A stretch of DNA of 64,000 bases from Holacanthus passer (GCA_025331565.1 JAFREQ010000014.1:10900001-10964000); one strand, 5' to 3'. Counted from the stretch's first letter, positions 47,553-58,335 are shown. Notes: generated by a model not told the origin, from the sequence alone. Program-made: numbers and translations.

Positions 47553-50039
47553 AAGAATGCAATGAGTGTTTTTAATTATGTCACTCTGCATGAGGATATT
47601 TTCTTCTGCTGGAACATTCTGGTCGTTTTCACAGTCTGCCTGACTTAATGGTTTGTGTGTATGTGTACGTGTGCACAAACATGCGTGTTTGAGATGCACG
47701 CCTATATGCTTGGCAGCCAGTATGCTAATGTTTGTGCATGTGTGTGTGTGCGTGCTTGAGTTTGTGTGTGCAGTATAAATCCATACCCAACACACTCACT
47801 TTACATAAACAGTCCAGCTGTTCACTTTGTCTCCACCAGAGGCACAAGTGAGCAGAGTCAGGCAGCTTTTACACAAGTTTCAACAGGCTATTCATTCCAT
47901 TCTATTAATACAATGCTTTAATTTCATCCCACTGTGATGCAGCTGAAAACACTCACAGCTGAGCCTCTCATGAGTTTTCTGTGTACATCAGTCAACATAC
48001 AGCTAAAAATTATAGTCTGAGTTGAAGTCTGAGTCCAGCACTTCAGATTTTGGTCCGAGCCATGTGGGCTGAAGGAAATGACCTACTAGCTTTTCAAAAC
48101 ATCCCTGTGGCTGGTTTTGGGGCCAGGGCTCCGGCCCTGATTGGTGAAAGCTTAGAGAGGTGTTTCAGGGCTCAGTGGCGATGTTATCACATAGTAAGTG
48201 GCCTTAATGGGCTTCCAACTGTTTGTTTGAAGGGCTCCCATAATGACAGGGATCAACTGATAACAGCCTCCGCTCCACACTGCACAGACAGCCGTCAGAC
48301 CCTCTCATGGATGAACGCCTTCGCAAAGATACGGGTGGTGAGGACGGGAGTCTTCCAGCACACCCACACGGTCAGCAAACTTCATTCACACGTGGTTCGA
48401 ACATTGAAGTGAAACGCAGAGGTTTTCTGGGTGCACTTGCTCCATGTGTGCATTAAGAATGAAGAAAAGCCTACTATCTGTATATGTGCAAACACAGTCC
48501 GCCTACCTCATCCCTCCCCACGTTGGCCTCTTCCCACCTCTGTGCAAAACAGGTATTTCCAAAGACACTCTGGTGCCAAAACAGAGCACCGCCATGGGAG
48601 GTGCTCTGACCTGTCGGCACAGCGTGCACACCCAACAAAGGTGGGTGTCACCCTGGCTACCTTTCTAACAACAATTACGCACGCAGCTCTGAAGCTGGGC
48701 AAGAATGCAGCGCTATTTACTGCACACACAAACAGAAATATCTGCACTGCTACTCCCTTTATGTGAGAAGGTATTTTCTCAGTCTGGCCTACAGACAGCT
48801 CTGACAACAATGAGCAGGCCTGTTAAGCCAACTCCTGTAGAAGAAGTAGAAGGAGGGAAAAAAAAAAACAGGGCCTGGGGAATGTCCAAACCAAAGCCTT
48901 TTGTCTTCCCCGTGAACGTTTAAGAGAGCAGGGAATGAGACTGCTGTCAGTAAAATGACTTGTAACATTCCTTGTCAAGGGATACACCAAAAGGGAGGTT
49001 TTAAAAGCCGCTACTAACAGCTGATAGTTTTCCATCCACTGGCCAAAACTTAAGCTGATACTCTGATGTATTTTTGTATGAGCGTTAGCACTAAATAGCT
49101 GTAGATACATCTGAAACACTTTGCCAATTAACTAATTAACCAATGAAATGAATTAGCAACAAAACTGACAAATTACTTGTTTGAGTCATGTATCAAGCAA
49201 ATATGCTAAACACATCAACTTCTGAAATTTGAGGAATTAGTGTTTTTCTCTGTTTAAATTATTTAAGACAGAATATTTTTGGATTTTGGACCATTCTGGA
49301 GTATTTTTTCACCATTTGTTGACATTTTATAGCCAAAAAAATTCCTTGATTTCCAAAGACATTACAAGTCCTCTGTCGCAGCTCTTGATATTTATCTATT
49401 TTCAGGTAATTATTGGGGCAAAAAGTGAGGAATAGTTTAATTTGTTGCTGATTTGAGACTCGTAATCATAATAATGTTGATCCTAACATCATCAGTGAAT
49501 TATACCAATAAATCCATCTGCAAAGCTGATGTCAGCTAATAAAGAGGAAGAACTGAACAAAAGTCGATCTCCACACATAAAGCTGAGTCGAAGCTAATTG
49601 TTGCTATGATCCCAACTTAATCTTTGACCCCAGCCTTGTTTAAGCTCTGACATAGAGCTTAGACCGAATAACTGCCGTCCTTAACCCTTGTCAACGATAC
49701 TGCTGCCAGCGTGGATGTGTCAGTACAAGAAGTCATGTATGAAGGCTCAGTGCATGTGGTTGCTTGCATCTGTTTGTGCTTTTGATACTTGTTTTTTGTT
49801 TTAACTCATGCCAGTGTAAAAACCAAAAAGAATCCATCTGTCAGTGCTGTGGGATTTCATTCTGTGTCAGGGGTATGTTTCTCGTTTTTAGATGAAAGAA
49901 GTGCTCTGTGTGTGTGAGAGAGAGCGAGAGAGGGAGAGGAAAGAGTGTCTCTGGTGGTGTGTTTGCATGTGTGTATCTGTGTGTTTTCCTAGCAGGGTGT
50001 GTTCTTGGATTCCACCACACTAGGACATTACCCCCAGGT

Positions 50040-50076
<37 letters not shown>

Positions 50077-51164
50077 CTCTGTGAAAATACCTTGAGGATT
50101 AGGTGGGCAGCAGCGGTGAGGAGGAAAAGGGGGGGCGTGGAGGGAGGGGGGTGAGGTAGTGATTGACGGCTGAAAGGCTGGAGAGGTGCTCAGGCATGCT
50201 GTGGCTGGGGAGAGAGGGGGACTGCACACACATACAGGGGGGGCTCTCAGGCTCTGCACTCAGCTGTTGCCACCCACACCCATTATAGCCCCTCCACCAC
50301 CTATCACCCACCACCACCTGCCGCCCCCTTTAGCACTGCACCCAGATAAGATTTCAAATAAGTCCCGCTTACCTTTACCTCATGCTCTAACCTCAACGAA
50401 AGCGCTCCTTCTTTTATCTCTCTCTTCCTGACATCCTCGGTGGTGAAATAGTGTTTTTATACAAGGATACTCCCTGATCTAGAATCATGATGCCGATTTT
50501 AAAAAAGCTGCATTTTGAAACCAGCAGGTGTTTTGAACAAAGAGCAATGTATGTGAGTAGCGTGTGTGTAATCTGGCTCGTTTTTCCATGACAGAAAAAC
50601 ACTCTCTATTGCCAACAATCTCCTCTTTGTACTCTGTGCGCCACACATCATTTCATCCCAGTGCTTCAGCGTACAACAGTGCCCCTGTGGTCAGGTCCGA
50701 AACTACACGTCTACGACACTACAGGAGTGTGCTGTTGCGGTTTGTCTGGTTAGTTGAAGTCTGTTGTTTGAGTCCAGCCTTCGGCTCACCTTTCTTTCAG
50801 AAAAAAAAAAGGCGTGTGGTACGCTCATTTTGAATAAACAGTCAGACAAGTCTTTGAATCACAATTGTGCTCATTTTCAAATATTTGTTGATACTCAGAG
50901 CACTCATCACCTCACACTGGAAGAATGTTGTTTTGTCTCTAATTGCAGACTTGTGGGTTTGCCTGCCTCACAAAAGCTCTGTGAGAGGTCCAGATACATA
51001 CACACACACACACACACACACAAAAGTGAAGCCTGAGCCAGAGTTTGTGGTCACAACCACACCATCTACAAGCATCTATAAGGAAACCACAAGAGCAGAG
51101 TAATCATTGTATTGATGAAAGTGGACTTTTCCCTTCACGGTTTCTTTGGGGGATTTTTTCTTAC

Positions 51165-51209
<45 letters not shown>

Positions 51210-51609
51210 AGTCCTCCTATATCACAAACAGACCCTAAAGTTTTCCGTTTCCACAAAATTACACATAATGAAGTGCAATTTAAATAGCCATATTTTCCTC
51301 TTTCCAGTGCACGATCAAATTGACTTGACTAAAATAAAAGGTATGGGGCATGTATGTAGCTATGGTGGAATTGGAAAATGATAAATGAGATGGAGGAAAA
51401 TTCACACACACACACACTCAGAGTAATGAAAGTGACTTACAGAGAGCGGCCATCTCTTTGGGCAGGTCAGCGCCGAATCTCCCAAACAGGCTGCTGTTGG
51501 CCAGCAGGTCAAAGGGGGAGTGGCTTCTCATGGAGTTGAAGGCAAAGGGGTAGACAGCAGGTGGGAAGCCGGTCATGTGACCCACCTGCTGTTCCCTGTT
51601 GGTAGCCAT
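23873..51609 (-). CDS. rarg: rarg, retinoic acid receptor gamma, isoform 1 (whole coding region)
   Basis: Exons in transcript order are 51609-51441, 27732-27584, 27168-27027, 25908-25745, 25420-25244, 24963-24759, 24569-24411 and 24237-23873. All junctions are GT-AG and in phase, giving 1,530 nt and 509 residues. This nuclear receptor (NR1B3) binds all-trans retinoic acid and acts with RXR on direct-repeat elements in the nucleus. Domains: A/B 1-84, two zinc fingers from Cys85 to Cys140, hinge about 150-200, ligand-binding domain about 200-415, F domain about 420-509. Met268 and Ala393 at ligand-pocket positions mark the gamma subtype. The gene is probably the teleost rarga copy, judging by its long F domain, but that is not proven. 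In vertebrates rarg lies on the HOXC chromosome. Confidence 0.96.
24411..24569 (-). CDS. rarg: rarg coding exon: ligand-binding domain, helices 8-10 region
   Basis: It encodes the end of codon 336, residues 337-388 and one base of 389. [21 protein letters not shown] and [23 protein letters not shown] are nearly identical to mammalian RAR gamma. This is the part of the fold that contributes to the RXR dimer surface. Confidence 0.97.
24759..24963 (-). CDS. rarg: rarg coding exon: ligand-binding domain core
   Basis: It encodes residues 268-335 and one base of 336. It begins with [12 protein letters not shown], where Met is the gamma-type pocket residue (alpha and beta have Ile). [20 protein letters not shown] and the nuclear-receptor signature region [14 protein letters not shown] follow. 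By eye I see no difference from mammalian RAR gamma in this exon. Confidence 0.98.
25244..25420 (-). CDS. rarg: rarg coding exon: ligand-binding domain, helices 3-5
   Basis: It encodes residues 209-267, phase 0 at both ends. [21 protein letters not shown] is helix 3 and its lead-in; Ser230 stands where mammalian RAR gamma has Ala and RAR alpha has Ser. [21 protein letters not shown] forms the coactivator groove. Confidence 0.97.
25745..25908 (-). CDS. rarg: rarg coding exon: hinge and start of ligand domain
   Basis: It encodes the end of codon 154 and residues 155-208. [15 protein letters not shown] is the basic hinge, which acts as a nuclear localisation signal in RARs. [20 protein letters not shown] and CQLGKYTT open the ligand domain. 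The upstream sequence reads open for another 80 codons by chance and is intron. Confidence 0.96.
27027..27168 (-). CDS. rarg: rarg coding exon: second zinc finger
   Basis: It encodes residues 107-153 and one base of 154. [20 protein letters not shown] starts it; Cys121, Cys127, Cys137 and Cys140 ligate zinc, and [14 protein letters not shown] is the T-box/A-box side. A (GA)n tract (27,205-27,246) serves as the upstream TC-rich tract of its acceptor. Confidence 0.98.
27205..27246. repeat. (GA)21 microsatellite
   Basis: A pure dinucleotide run 36 bp upstream (in transcript direction) of the second zinc-finger exon of rarg. On the transcribed strand it is (TC)n. Confidence 0.97.
27584..27732 (-). 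CDS. rarg: rarg first common exon: B region and first zinc finger
   Basis: It encodes the end of codon 57 and residues 58-106 (isoform 1 numbering). [10 protein letters not shown] carries the two proline-directed serines (Ser72, Ser74) that are phosphorylated in mammalian RAR gamma. Cys85, Cys88, Cys102 and Cys105 form the first finger, and CEGCKG is the P-box that reads AGGTCA. Both alternative first exons splice to this acceptor. Confidence 0.98.
27744..27770. repeat. A27 homopolymer
   Basis: A run of 27 A on the + strand gives a T-run just inside the acceptor of the first common rarg exon, so it is the polypyrimidine tract of that splice site. Confidence 0.97.
28546..28700. mobile_element. 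foldback/MITE-like element with 38-bp terminal inverted repeats
   Basis: The arms 28,546-28,583 and 28,663-28,700 are reverse complements with one mismatch, starting TGTTCAAGTGTGCAG. They enclose 79 bp. I see no target duplication and do not recognise the family. RNA from the rarg intron would fold into a long hairpin here. Confidence 0.6.
30172..30186 (-). promoter_or_regulatory. candidate SOX-OCT composite element
   Basis: The minus strand reads GATTGTCATGCAAAT. The consensus for joint SOX2/POU5F1-type binding is CWTTGTYATGCAAAT, so 14 of 15 positions agree, including an intact octamer. It lies about 2.4 kb upstream (in transcript direction) of the first common exon. Confidence 0.45.
33570..33594. 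repeat. A25 homopolymer
   Basis: A run of 25 A in a rarg intron. It could be a retroposon tail, but I recognise no element beside it. Confidence 0.95.
38166..38236. repeat. (CT)n(CA)n compound microsatellite
   Basis: About 16 CT units run directly into about 20 CA units inside a rarg intron. Confidence 0.97.
39896..39976. repeat. 16-bp perfect inverted repeat with 49-nt spacer
   Basis: CATCTGTCTTCATTAA at 39,896-39,911 is the exact reverse complement of 39,961-39,976. Both arms end in the homeodomain core TTAAT/ATTAA. TGATTGAT, a PBX-HOX type site, lies 104 bp away at 39,785-39,792. The block is 1.2 kb downstream of the isoform-2 exon. Confidence 0.6.
41010..41041. repeat. (AGGAG)n pentanucleotide repeat
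   Basis: Six units of AGGAG in the rarg intron about 170 bp downstream of the isoform-2 exon. Confidence 0.95.
41215..41359 (-). CDS. rarg: rarg isoform-2 specific first coding exon (A2)
   Basis: ATG at 41,359, 48 codons plus one base, donor CAGT|GTAAGT. It starts [20 protein letters not shown] and ends [12 protein letters not shown], matching the A2 region of vertebrate RAR gamma 2. Splicing to 27,732 gives a 501-residue receptor differing only in the AF-1 region. It lies inside the isoform-1 intron, so it needs its own promoter just upstream. The context GCTGCCATGT is adequate for initiation. Confidence 0.95.
41360..41900 (-). promoter_or_regulatory. rarg: rarg P2 promoter and leader region
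   Basis: This region lies directly upstream of the isoform-2 start. It contains TGACGTGAGC (CRE-like, near 41,440), a pentamer repeat (GCTGA)n at 41,617-41,642, and C/T-rich sequence (on the sense strand) from 41,780. The mammalian P2 promoter has a retinoic acid response element (DR5). I find only a poor match here (AGGTCG, 5-bp spacer, AGGACT; 41,403-41,419). No TATA box is seen and the start site is unknown. Confidence 0.45.
41617..41642. repeat. (GCTGA)5 pentanucleotide repeat
   Basis: Five tandem copies of GCTGA about 260 bp upstream of the rarg isoform-2 ATG, in its promoter or leader. Confidence 0.95.
41901..51440 (-). other. rarg: rarg intron between exons A1 and A2
   Basis: No coding exon is supported. 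The stretch contains an inverted nuclear-receptor half-site pair (42,459-42,472), an A22 run (43,420-43,441) facing a T24 run (43,539-43,562), (GT)n at 47,523-47,551, (CT)17 at 50,041-50,074 and (AT)n near 51,170-51,207. The longer reading frames are low-complexity or read through GT/CA runs. Confidence 0.6.
51441..51609 (-). CDS. rarg: rarg isoform-1 specific first coding exon (A1)
   Basis: ATG at 51,609 in good context (CACCAATGG), 56 codons plus one base, donor CTCT|GTAAGT. It starts MATN and ends [12 protein letters not shown]; the MATN start, Pro/Phe-rich middle (YPFAF, SPFDLL) and DLPKEMA end match the A1 region of vertebrate RAR gamma 1. The phase equals that of A2, so either exon joins 27,732. 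Confidence 0.94.
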
Positions 51610-51817
51610 TGGTGATGGGAGCACACCCAGGGGTCCACAGCAGGCCGCTGGGTGAAAGTAAGGAGTCTCACAACACCTGGAAGCTCCCTGAAAAGCTAAT
51701 GTCCCTGTCCTTGTCGAAGAGTCTCAGGATGCAGAGAATGGATGAGCGACGATGGGGCCTATGGTTTACTGAGGGAACGTCAGACTTCACTTTGGAAGAG
51801 TCATCCAATTCACTTTT
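51610..51817 (-). other. rarg: rarg isoform-1 leader within the A1 exon
   Basis: The exon starts at 51,817 after the acceptor CTTCTCTTCTCCAG and has 208 nt before the ATG. One upstream ATG (51,804) opens a five-codon frame ending at 51,787. Confidence 0.65.
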
Positions 51818-52963
51818 CTGGAGAAGAGAAGGGAGAGAAATGTGTTATTTCTTACACATAAATTCACCACCTACAGCATGAGGATAAATGTTTCTGAACA
51901 TAATGAACACAATGATAGAAGTGGTTTGTGTTAGGATCCTCTCTCTCTCTGAACACGATTCACCTCACATCAACTCTTTGACCACGATCCATCTGTGCTC
52001 TGGGACACAGAATAGTTTATCCACTGGTCTAATGTAAGAAGGATGTGCAAACTTCATACCAACAGGTAGGAGAGAATGGGAAGAAAAGAGGAAGTGAGGG
52101 AGGACAGCGAGAACCAAAACAGATAAAGATGTGAGAGAAAAAGAATGAGTGAGCTGTGAGAGGAAAAGTCAGGAAAACTGGGACTGGGCGAGGGGAAAAG
52201 AAAATAAGAAAGAAGTTTGGAAAAAGTTATAACAGGGAAGAGTGGGAGGGAGGGAGGGAGGAGAAAAAAAGAGAGCGAGAGAAAGAGAGAGAGCTCTTGT
52301 TCCTGCAGTTTTGAAGAGCTTCCAGACTTTTACAGTGATTCCAGGCTATGCCATATGATTTAAATCACCAGAACTCTACTATAAAGAGCTCCTCTGTTCC
52401 TGCTGCCAGCCTAGCACAGCAGCCTGCCTCTCTGCCTCTTTCCCCCAGGACCAGAGGCCCAGACACGGGGTCCAGAGCATGAAGGAGGGAGGGAGGGAGG
52501 GAGGGGGGTCGATGGGGGTAGAGGGTAGAGAAAATGAGATCCACTGATTGCTAACTGCTGCTGTCACTTCCAACTATCTTCTCTTGAGGTCAGGCTCCCA
52601 TCCCGCAGAGTCATTTTGGCTCTAACCTCCTGCCGCTCGCTCGTCACTTTGACTCCACACAGTAGGCACAGACAAGTCAGGCTCAAGTGTGGACAAGGCT
52701 GCAGTTATGCCCCACTGTTGACTGTTAATACAAGGGGGGGAAAAAATCCCGGTAAAGCCTCTCATTTTCTTTTTCATGTTTTCTTTTTGCCTTTCGCTTC
52801 CCTAGCGTGATTTCATGAGTGGGTGGTGTGATCAGCTTGTTTTTTAAATGTGGCTTTGAAAAAGAGCAGAGCCAAGGAATTTGGAACTGCTGTGGCTTGT
52901 GAATCCGGGAGAAAAGACAGGGGAAAAAATCTTGGTAATGAATTCGGAATAAACAAAGAAATG

Positions 52964-53002
52964 GGGAGGGGGGGTGGGGTGGGGTGGGGTGGGGGTGGGG
53001 GG
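52964..53002 (+). repeat. (GGGGT)n G-rich array, possible G-quadruplex
   Basis: Seven runs of at least four G separated mostly by single T or A, on the strand opposite to the rarg transcript. Confidence 0.85.
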
Positions 53003-53223
53003 TCTAAGGCTGGAACCGGTGAACTGCTGAACTGAGCAAAAATGCACAGAGGAACAGTGACAGGGTCTGGGCACTGGGGGGCACTAAGAGGTGGCGCCGT
53101 GCCCAGGAAAAAGAGGGAGAGCTTTCCAAGACGCACACATACGCACCACACAGTCTGAAACACATACACATGCAATCAAGCACTGAAAAAAAAAATCTAC
53201 ACATGTGTGAGAGCACCCACTAA

Positions 53224-53270
53224 CACACACACACACACACACATGCACGCACACACACACACACACACAC
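53224..53270. repeat. (CA)n microsatellite
   Basis: Two CA runs interrupted by ATGCACG, in the first intron of rarg. Confidence 0.96.
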
Positions 53271-56200
53271 CTCTCACCCCTTGCCTTTTCCAGGGCTCTG
53301 GCTCCCTCCCTGCCTCTCTTTCTGGCTCTTTCTCTTTCAACAGAGCCAGTTAATTACACCCTACTGCTGCAGGCAGCTTCAAACCACCACTAATTTAGAG
53401 TTCCATTACAGTAAACTGTTCCACATGTGCTTCCAGGGCCCAGGCAGGCTCGGGTGGCCACGTTTCAGGAAGGAGCAGCCGCCGATAGGCACCCACCCCC
53501 ATCCTGCCAACACAGCCATACTGCCATCTTTCTTATTCTTTCCTCCTTTCTCTCTGCGTTTCTTGCTTTCTCTCATTCCTTTTTTCACTCTATCCCTCAT
53601 CCAAACTACCTTTGATTCCGCCCCCCCTACTTTTCTGACCGACCCCGCATCTCCTCTCTATAATCATGTCCTTATACCCAATCCTCTCCCCTTGCCTCCC
53701 CCACCCGCACCCCATCTCCATCCCTCCACTGCTTATACAACTTGTACCATGACCCTGTGCAGCGGTTCCACTGTGTGGCTAACACACAAAAACATCACTA
53801 AGGATTTCACAGTGGGCCTAATGGGAGAAGAGGTACAGACTGGAAAAACAAAACTGCCAGCAACGCACAGGCTCATAATGTGTGTGTGTGTGTGTGCGTG
53901 TGTATGCATGTGTGTTATGAGTATGTACTTGGCCAGCGTTTAGCCCGTTTGGGTATCTGCCTCATGAACTCAAACCAGGCCCCATAAAGGCAGCACAATC
54001 TGTCTGCGAGTGCTGGGAGAAGAGAGAGGAATAAAGAGAAGAAAGATGTGTGAGAAAAAGAAGGGCGAGCGTAGGACTGTACGCATGTGACTTCTGTATT
54101 CCCGCAGGAGGAAACAACAGTATGATAATCCAAAAAAATTAAATAAGTATCAAGCCATGCAACCTAAGGGGAAAATCCCACATAAGGACAATTAACCACA
54201 GTACCACTGTACATTCACACACATGTCATGAAACAACGAAAGAAACCACCGTAAGAAATAAAGAAACTGAGAAAGAAAGAAAAAACTGAAACATTAAGAA
54301 ACTGAGACAGAAAGAACTAAAGAGTGAAGGGAGAGAGACGCAGCCTTTTAAAATAGAACCCAGTAACTTTACTCGCCCCAAACACAATAATGAATTAATA
54401 AAAGAGTTGGCGCCAGTGTTTTTTAATGAGTCACATCAGCCCAGCAGCTTTTTACAGAGCCATTTATGTTTTATGTTGGGTCCTGTGGTAGGCTCACTTC
54501 GCCAGCCCGTCTGGGGCTATAAGGGGATAAGGGGAATTTGGAGTGACCTCATCCCCTGTTAGCCAGGGCCAAATGGGCATGGAGGGCCTCCCCACTTCCC
54601 CTGAGCCTGGGGGGCACACAGGAGGCAGCAGGCGGCCAGGCAGGCGAGGAGCACCAGGGCCAGCGATGGGTGGGTTCACGGCTGCTGCTGGGACTTTCCA
54701 TCATTCCCTAAGAGGTGCACTGTAGCAGTTTAAATTTACTTTGGTTGTTTCTGTAAATAGTGGCGTGTCAGACCTCACAGTAGTTCGTCATGTTAAAGCA
54801 GACTCATCGGTTACACTCGAGGTAATCTATTGATTTTATCGGCACAAAACGCCATGTAGCAAATGAAATGAAATCAATCAAGTAGACAATTTGGAGACAG
54901 CGCTACAAGACGAGGCACGCTTAGAGAGAATGAGATTCTCTTGTTTGCTGACGAGTTTGGATTTCAACAAAAAGACGGAGCAGAACGGAGGATCGAGCGA
55001 GAGTAAAAAGACAGAGAGAGAGAGCGGGAACAGTTCCCACAGATTGAATGTCTGTCAAACAAAGGGTATCAAATCCTCTGTGAGCAAAACAACAATTGTG
55101 CCTTAACCGTTGTGACGGAGCGAGGCCCCTCAGGCAATAAGAACTGCAGTCAAACATAACAAATAAATCACGGCATCTCAGGAAGCTCTGCACCACCGCC
55201 ACACAACCAAGAAAGGGAGTGGGGTTTTTTTTAGTCAGCACAAGAAACCACAGGTGATTACTCGGCGTATATGAGCAGGATTCTGGGTGCCATGGCTGCC
55301 CCGGGGTGTTAACTGGAAGACGGTTCTTAAGAAAACAGAAAAAAATGTACGCAACTGTGTGCTTTGAGTTATAACTGTATGTTTGTCTTTGTGGATATTT
55401 GCCTTTGAAATCCAATTTTCACAACTCTTCTCCGTCTCTGGAAGCCACTTTTTGTTTCTCTTCTCTGAGATTGAGTAAGCTCACACGTTTTTCTTTGGGT
55501 TTCCTGAACTCCCCAGGAGGCCACAATATGTAATTTCAAGAAATTTTCTGCGAGGTAAAATAAAAATATGCGTCAATCAGTCCAGGCAGAGCAGCAAGTC
55601 AAAACCTCTACTGGAAGGATTGAATTGTAAATTCACAGCCTCGAGATAAATGAACTGCACCATGTATCCTGGCAGGGAAAGCTTGGCAGAATCACAGAGG
55701 CCTCTCGCTCTTTTTCCACCTCTGACTTGCCCACTCCTGTTCATTTTGTGTCAGAAAACTGTACATGTCTTCCAGGCACCGTCCTCCAATTGTCAACATC
55801 ACAGTGTGATTTATGTTCAGTCACTTTGCAAAGGAAATGACTTGAAGCAGAGAGGGTTATGTTTAAGTTTTGGGTCGTGGGTGAAGTCATACTACCACAG
55901 CAGTTAAGCATTGATTTTGCAATCCATGTGTGGTAGCTAAGTTGACAGACTGGCTTTTCCAACAGCTCGGAGCAAAATGAACATTTAGTGTCATCACGAC
56001 TTAACATGCTCACTAAAAGCCGTACAGTAATTGCTAATAGACTCAGAACTGTCACAGACAAATTAAAATGTCTATATTGCAACAGGATCATGGGAGAGTT
56101 ATCTGATCCTGTTGCTGGTGTCAGCAGTATTTTGGCTGTGAAAACAATATCCTCAACACTGTTATCTGATGCAAAGCTGACAGCACCCAGTCTTTCAACA

Positions 56201-58324
56201 AGTGGCAGGCTAATGGCTCTGAGAGAGACACCTAGTGACAGACGGTCCAGAGTCTCCAAACAAACCTGCATTCCACCGCCTCAAACTTGTTTGACATCTG
56301 CCTGCTCTTGGCATCAAACAAACACGTATTTGCTTACAGCAACAGTGCAGAGTAGAATCTCTGTGTAATCATGTGTCACTTAAAGAGGTATTGTTTTTCA
56401 TGACTGACACTGGGGAGTCTCATTATGCAATCCTTGTTTTTGTATCTATAAATCATCAAACATTAGATCCTAAATCTTTTTTGTTGTTCTCTCTTTGCTT
56501 TCTTTGTTTAAACCTAATGTCACAAAAAAAAAGGCTGTGTTGACTTGCAGTGGTGGAGAGAGAGAAGTATGGAAAGAGTGAGAACTCAGAGCGAGACATA
56601 AAACACTTTGTGACATGATGAAGTCATCCTGACAGCTTGCTGTTTCCATGATGTGGTAGAGCTCTTTGGAGTGCTCAACATGGGAGACTCGAGCAGTGGG
56701 TCCAGCAAAACAAGAAAACACACCACAACAGGAAAAGGCAAAGACAGATGACGGCAAGAGAATTTGAGAACTAAAGAGAGAGTCAGAGAGACAGGAAATA
56801 AAGCAAGAGAAGAACGTTCCAAGATGGCTACTCCTCTAGATGTGAACGTTAAAGCTGGTGCTGCTAATACGCCTTATTTTGCTTATTGATAGAGGATTCG
56901 CACGGGCAGCAATGAAGGTGTTTCCCTCCCTCAACTCGGAGAGAAAACAATCCTTTCTCTGTATAAAGAGATGCATAATGGATGGGTTTCACCGCCACCG
57001 CTTTTAGCCTCGGGAGTCAAAGGAACACTCAGACACAAGCAGGCCCAAACACACACATGCGAGCACAAAATGCCAAACAACACACATCCACACAAGTCGA
57101 ACTCTGTGCCAAAAGATCTTTTAATGACGGCTTGGAGGCAGCCTGAAAATGTAAATCCTCACAATCAGAGCGGCACACCTGCAAAAATAGACATAGGAAA
57201 TGGTGTCCAGATAGTTTCCTTGTTAATTATAGTGTGGTAGCGGAGAGCCCCTCGATTCCCCTAAAACCACCTGTCTAACCCCTCCCTGCTACTTGGCCTT
57301 AATTGCAATAGAAATTCCAGAAAAAGACAGGTATCAACAACTCCCAGATTTACGACTCAAAGTCATGTCACAAAGAGGGACTGTTCGCAGATTTTGCAAT
57401 ACAGGAGCTTTTATGGGTCAACTATTGTTTCAACGTTTCCCACAAAACCTGAGGTTGAGCCACACCTGAAAGGTTTTCTCACATAACTCACTGGGTTTTG
57501 CAAATTTGCAAAAAAAAAAAAAAATCAATGGAAAAATACATTTAGACACTTTTAAACTGTGATGCTTTTACTGGAACAACGATTCTCACAAATGAAATAG
57601 TATTTATTCAGTGTTGTTATAATAATCAATATTTATCCTGTTTGACATTTAAGCTTTTGATCCATACCAGACATGTCTAAATTTAAGGCACATATGACGA
57701 ACTGCAACTAACAAACTGCTTCATTAAAATAAAATAAGTCTGTTGTGCTTTTGAAAGTACTTCTTTCCATGGACATGCAGTATATTCCACCAGCTAAAAT
57801 ATTGTTGATCTGTACTGATAGATGAGTCAGTATGTGAGCATTGACTCAAGAATTTTATGAATGGTCTGTTGCTTGATGTGTAAATATTTATAACAAGATG
57901 AGAATGTCTTTAGTGAGGCCTATGAAACTGAAATACTCATGATCACAAGTAAAGGGATGGTGAGTAATGACACATTTGGAGTACATAACAGCAACCACAA
58001 ATAATAATTGATTCCAAACTGTCACAGAAGAGAAGCAAACTGCTGTGACTGAACACCATGAAGGTAAAGCTGCTCTGTATGAACGGCCTGTCCTCGAAAA
58101 AGACCCATGGGTGGTGGTGGAGGAGAGAGCAGTGATATTACTCTGCTTCAGAGATGAGCTCCGTTTCTTCCACTCCAGATGTCAGTCGACTCAAACTTAT
58201 AGACCAGATGACAGCGGAGGTCGCCGCAAATATCGCTGGCCTTCGAGCAGACATCTCTCACTCGAGCGTGTGGGTGTTTTTTCAATTCACTTCAATCAAA
58301 CTGTCCCTCACACTTATGTCAGGT

Positions 58325-58335
58325 CCACCAGGGGG
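58325..58335 (+). promoter_or_regulatory. candidate CTCF core
   Basis: CCACCAGGGGG matches the first 11 bases of the CTCF consensus; the following bases (ATATAAG) do not. It lies 1 kb downstream of the rarg noncoding first exon. Confidence 0.3.

Noticed and set aside
14834..53270. Regularly repeated CA/GT/GA units as a possible CRISPR-like array
   Set aside because: They are plain dinucleotide microsatellites without unique spacers, in a vertebrate genome.
53281..53943. 220-codon + strand frame, the longest in the window
   Set aside because: Low-complexity Pro/Leu/Phe-rich translation of pyrimidine-rich DNA, ending in a GT-repeat Cys/Val run; antisense to an intron, no recognisable domain or splice context.
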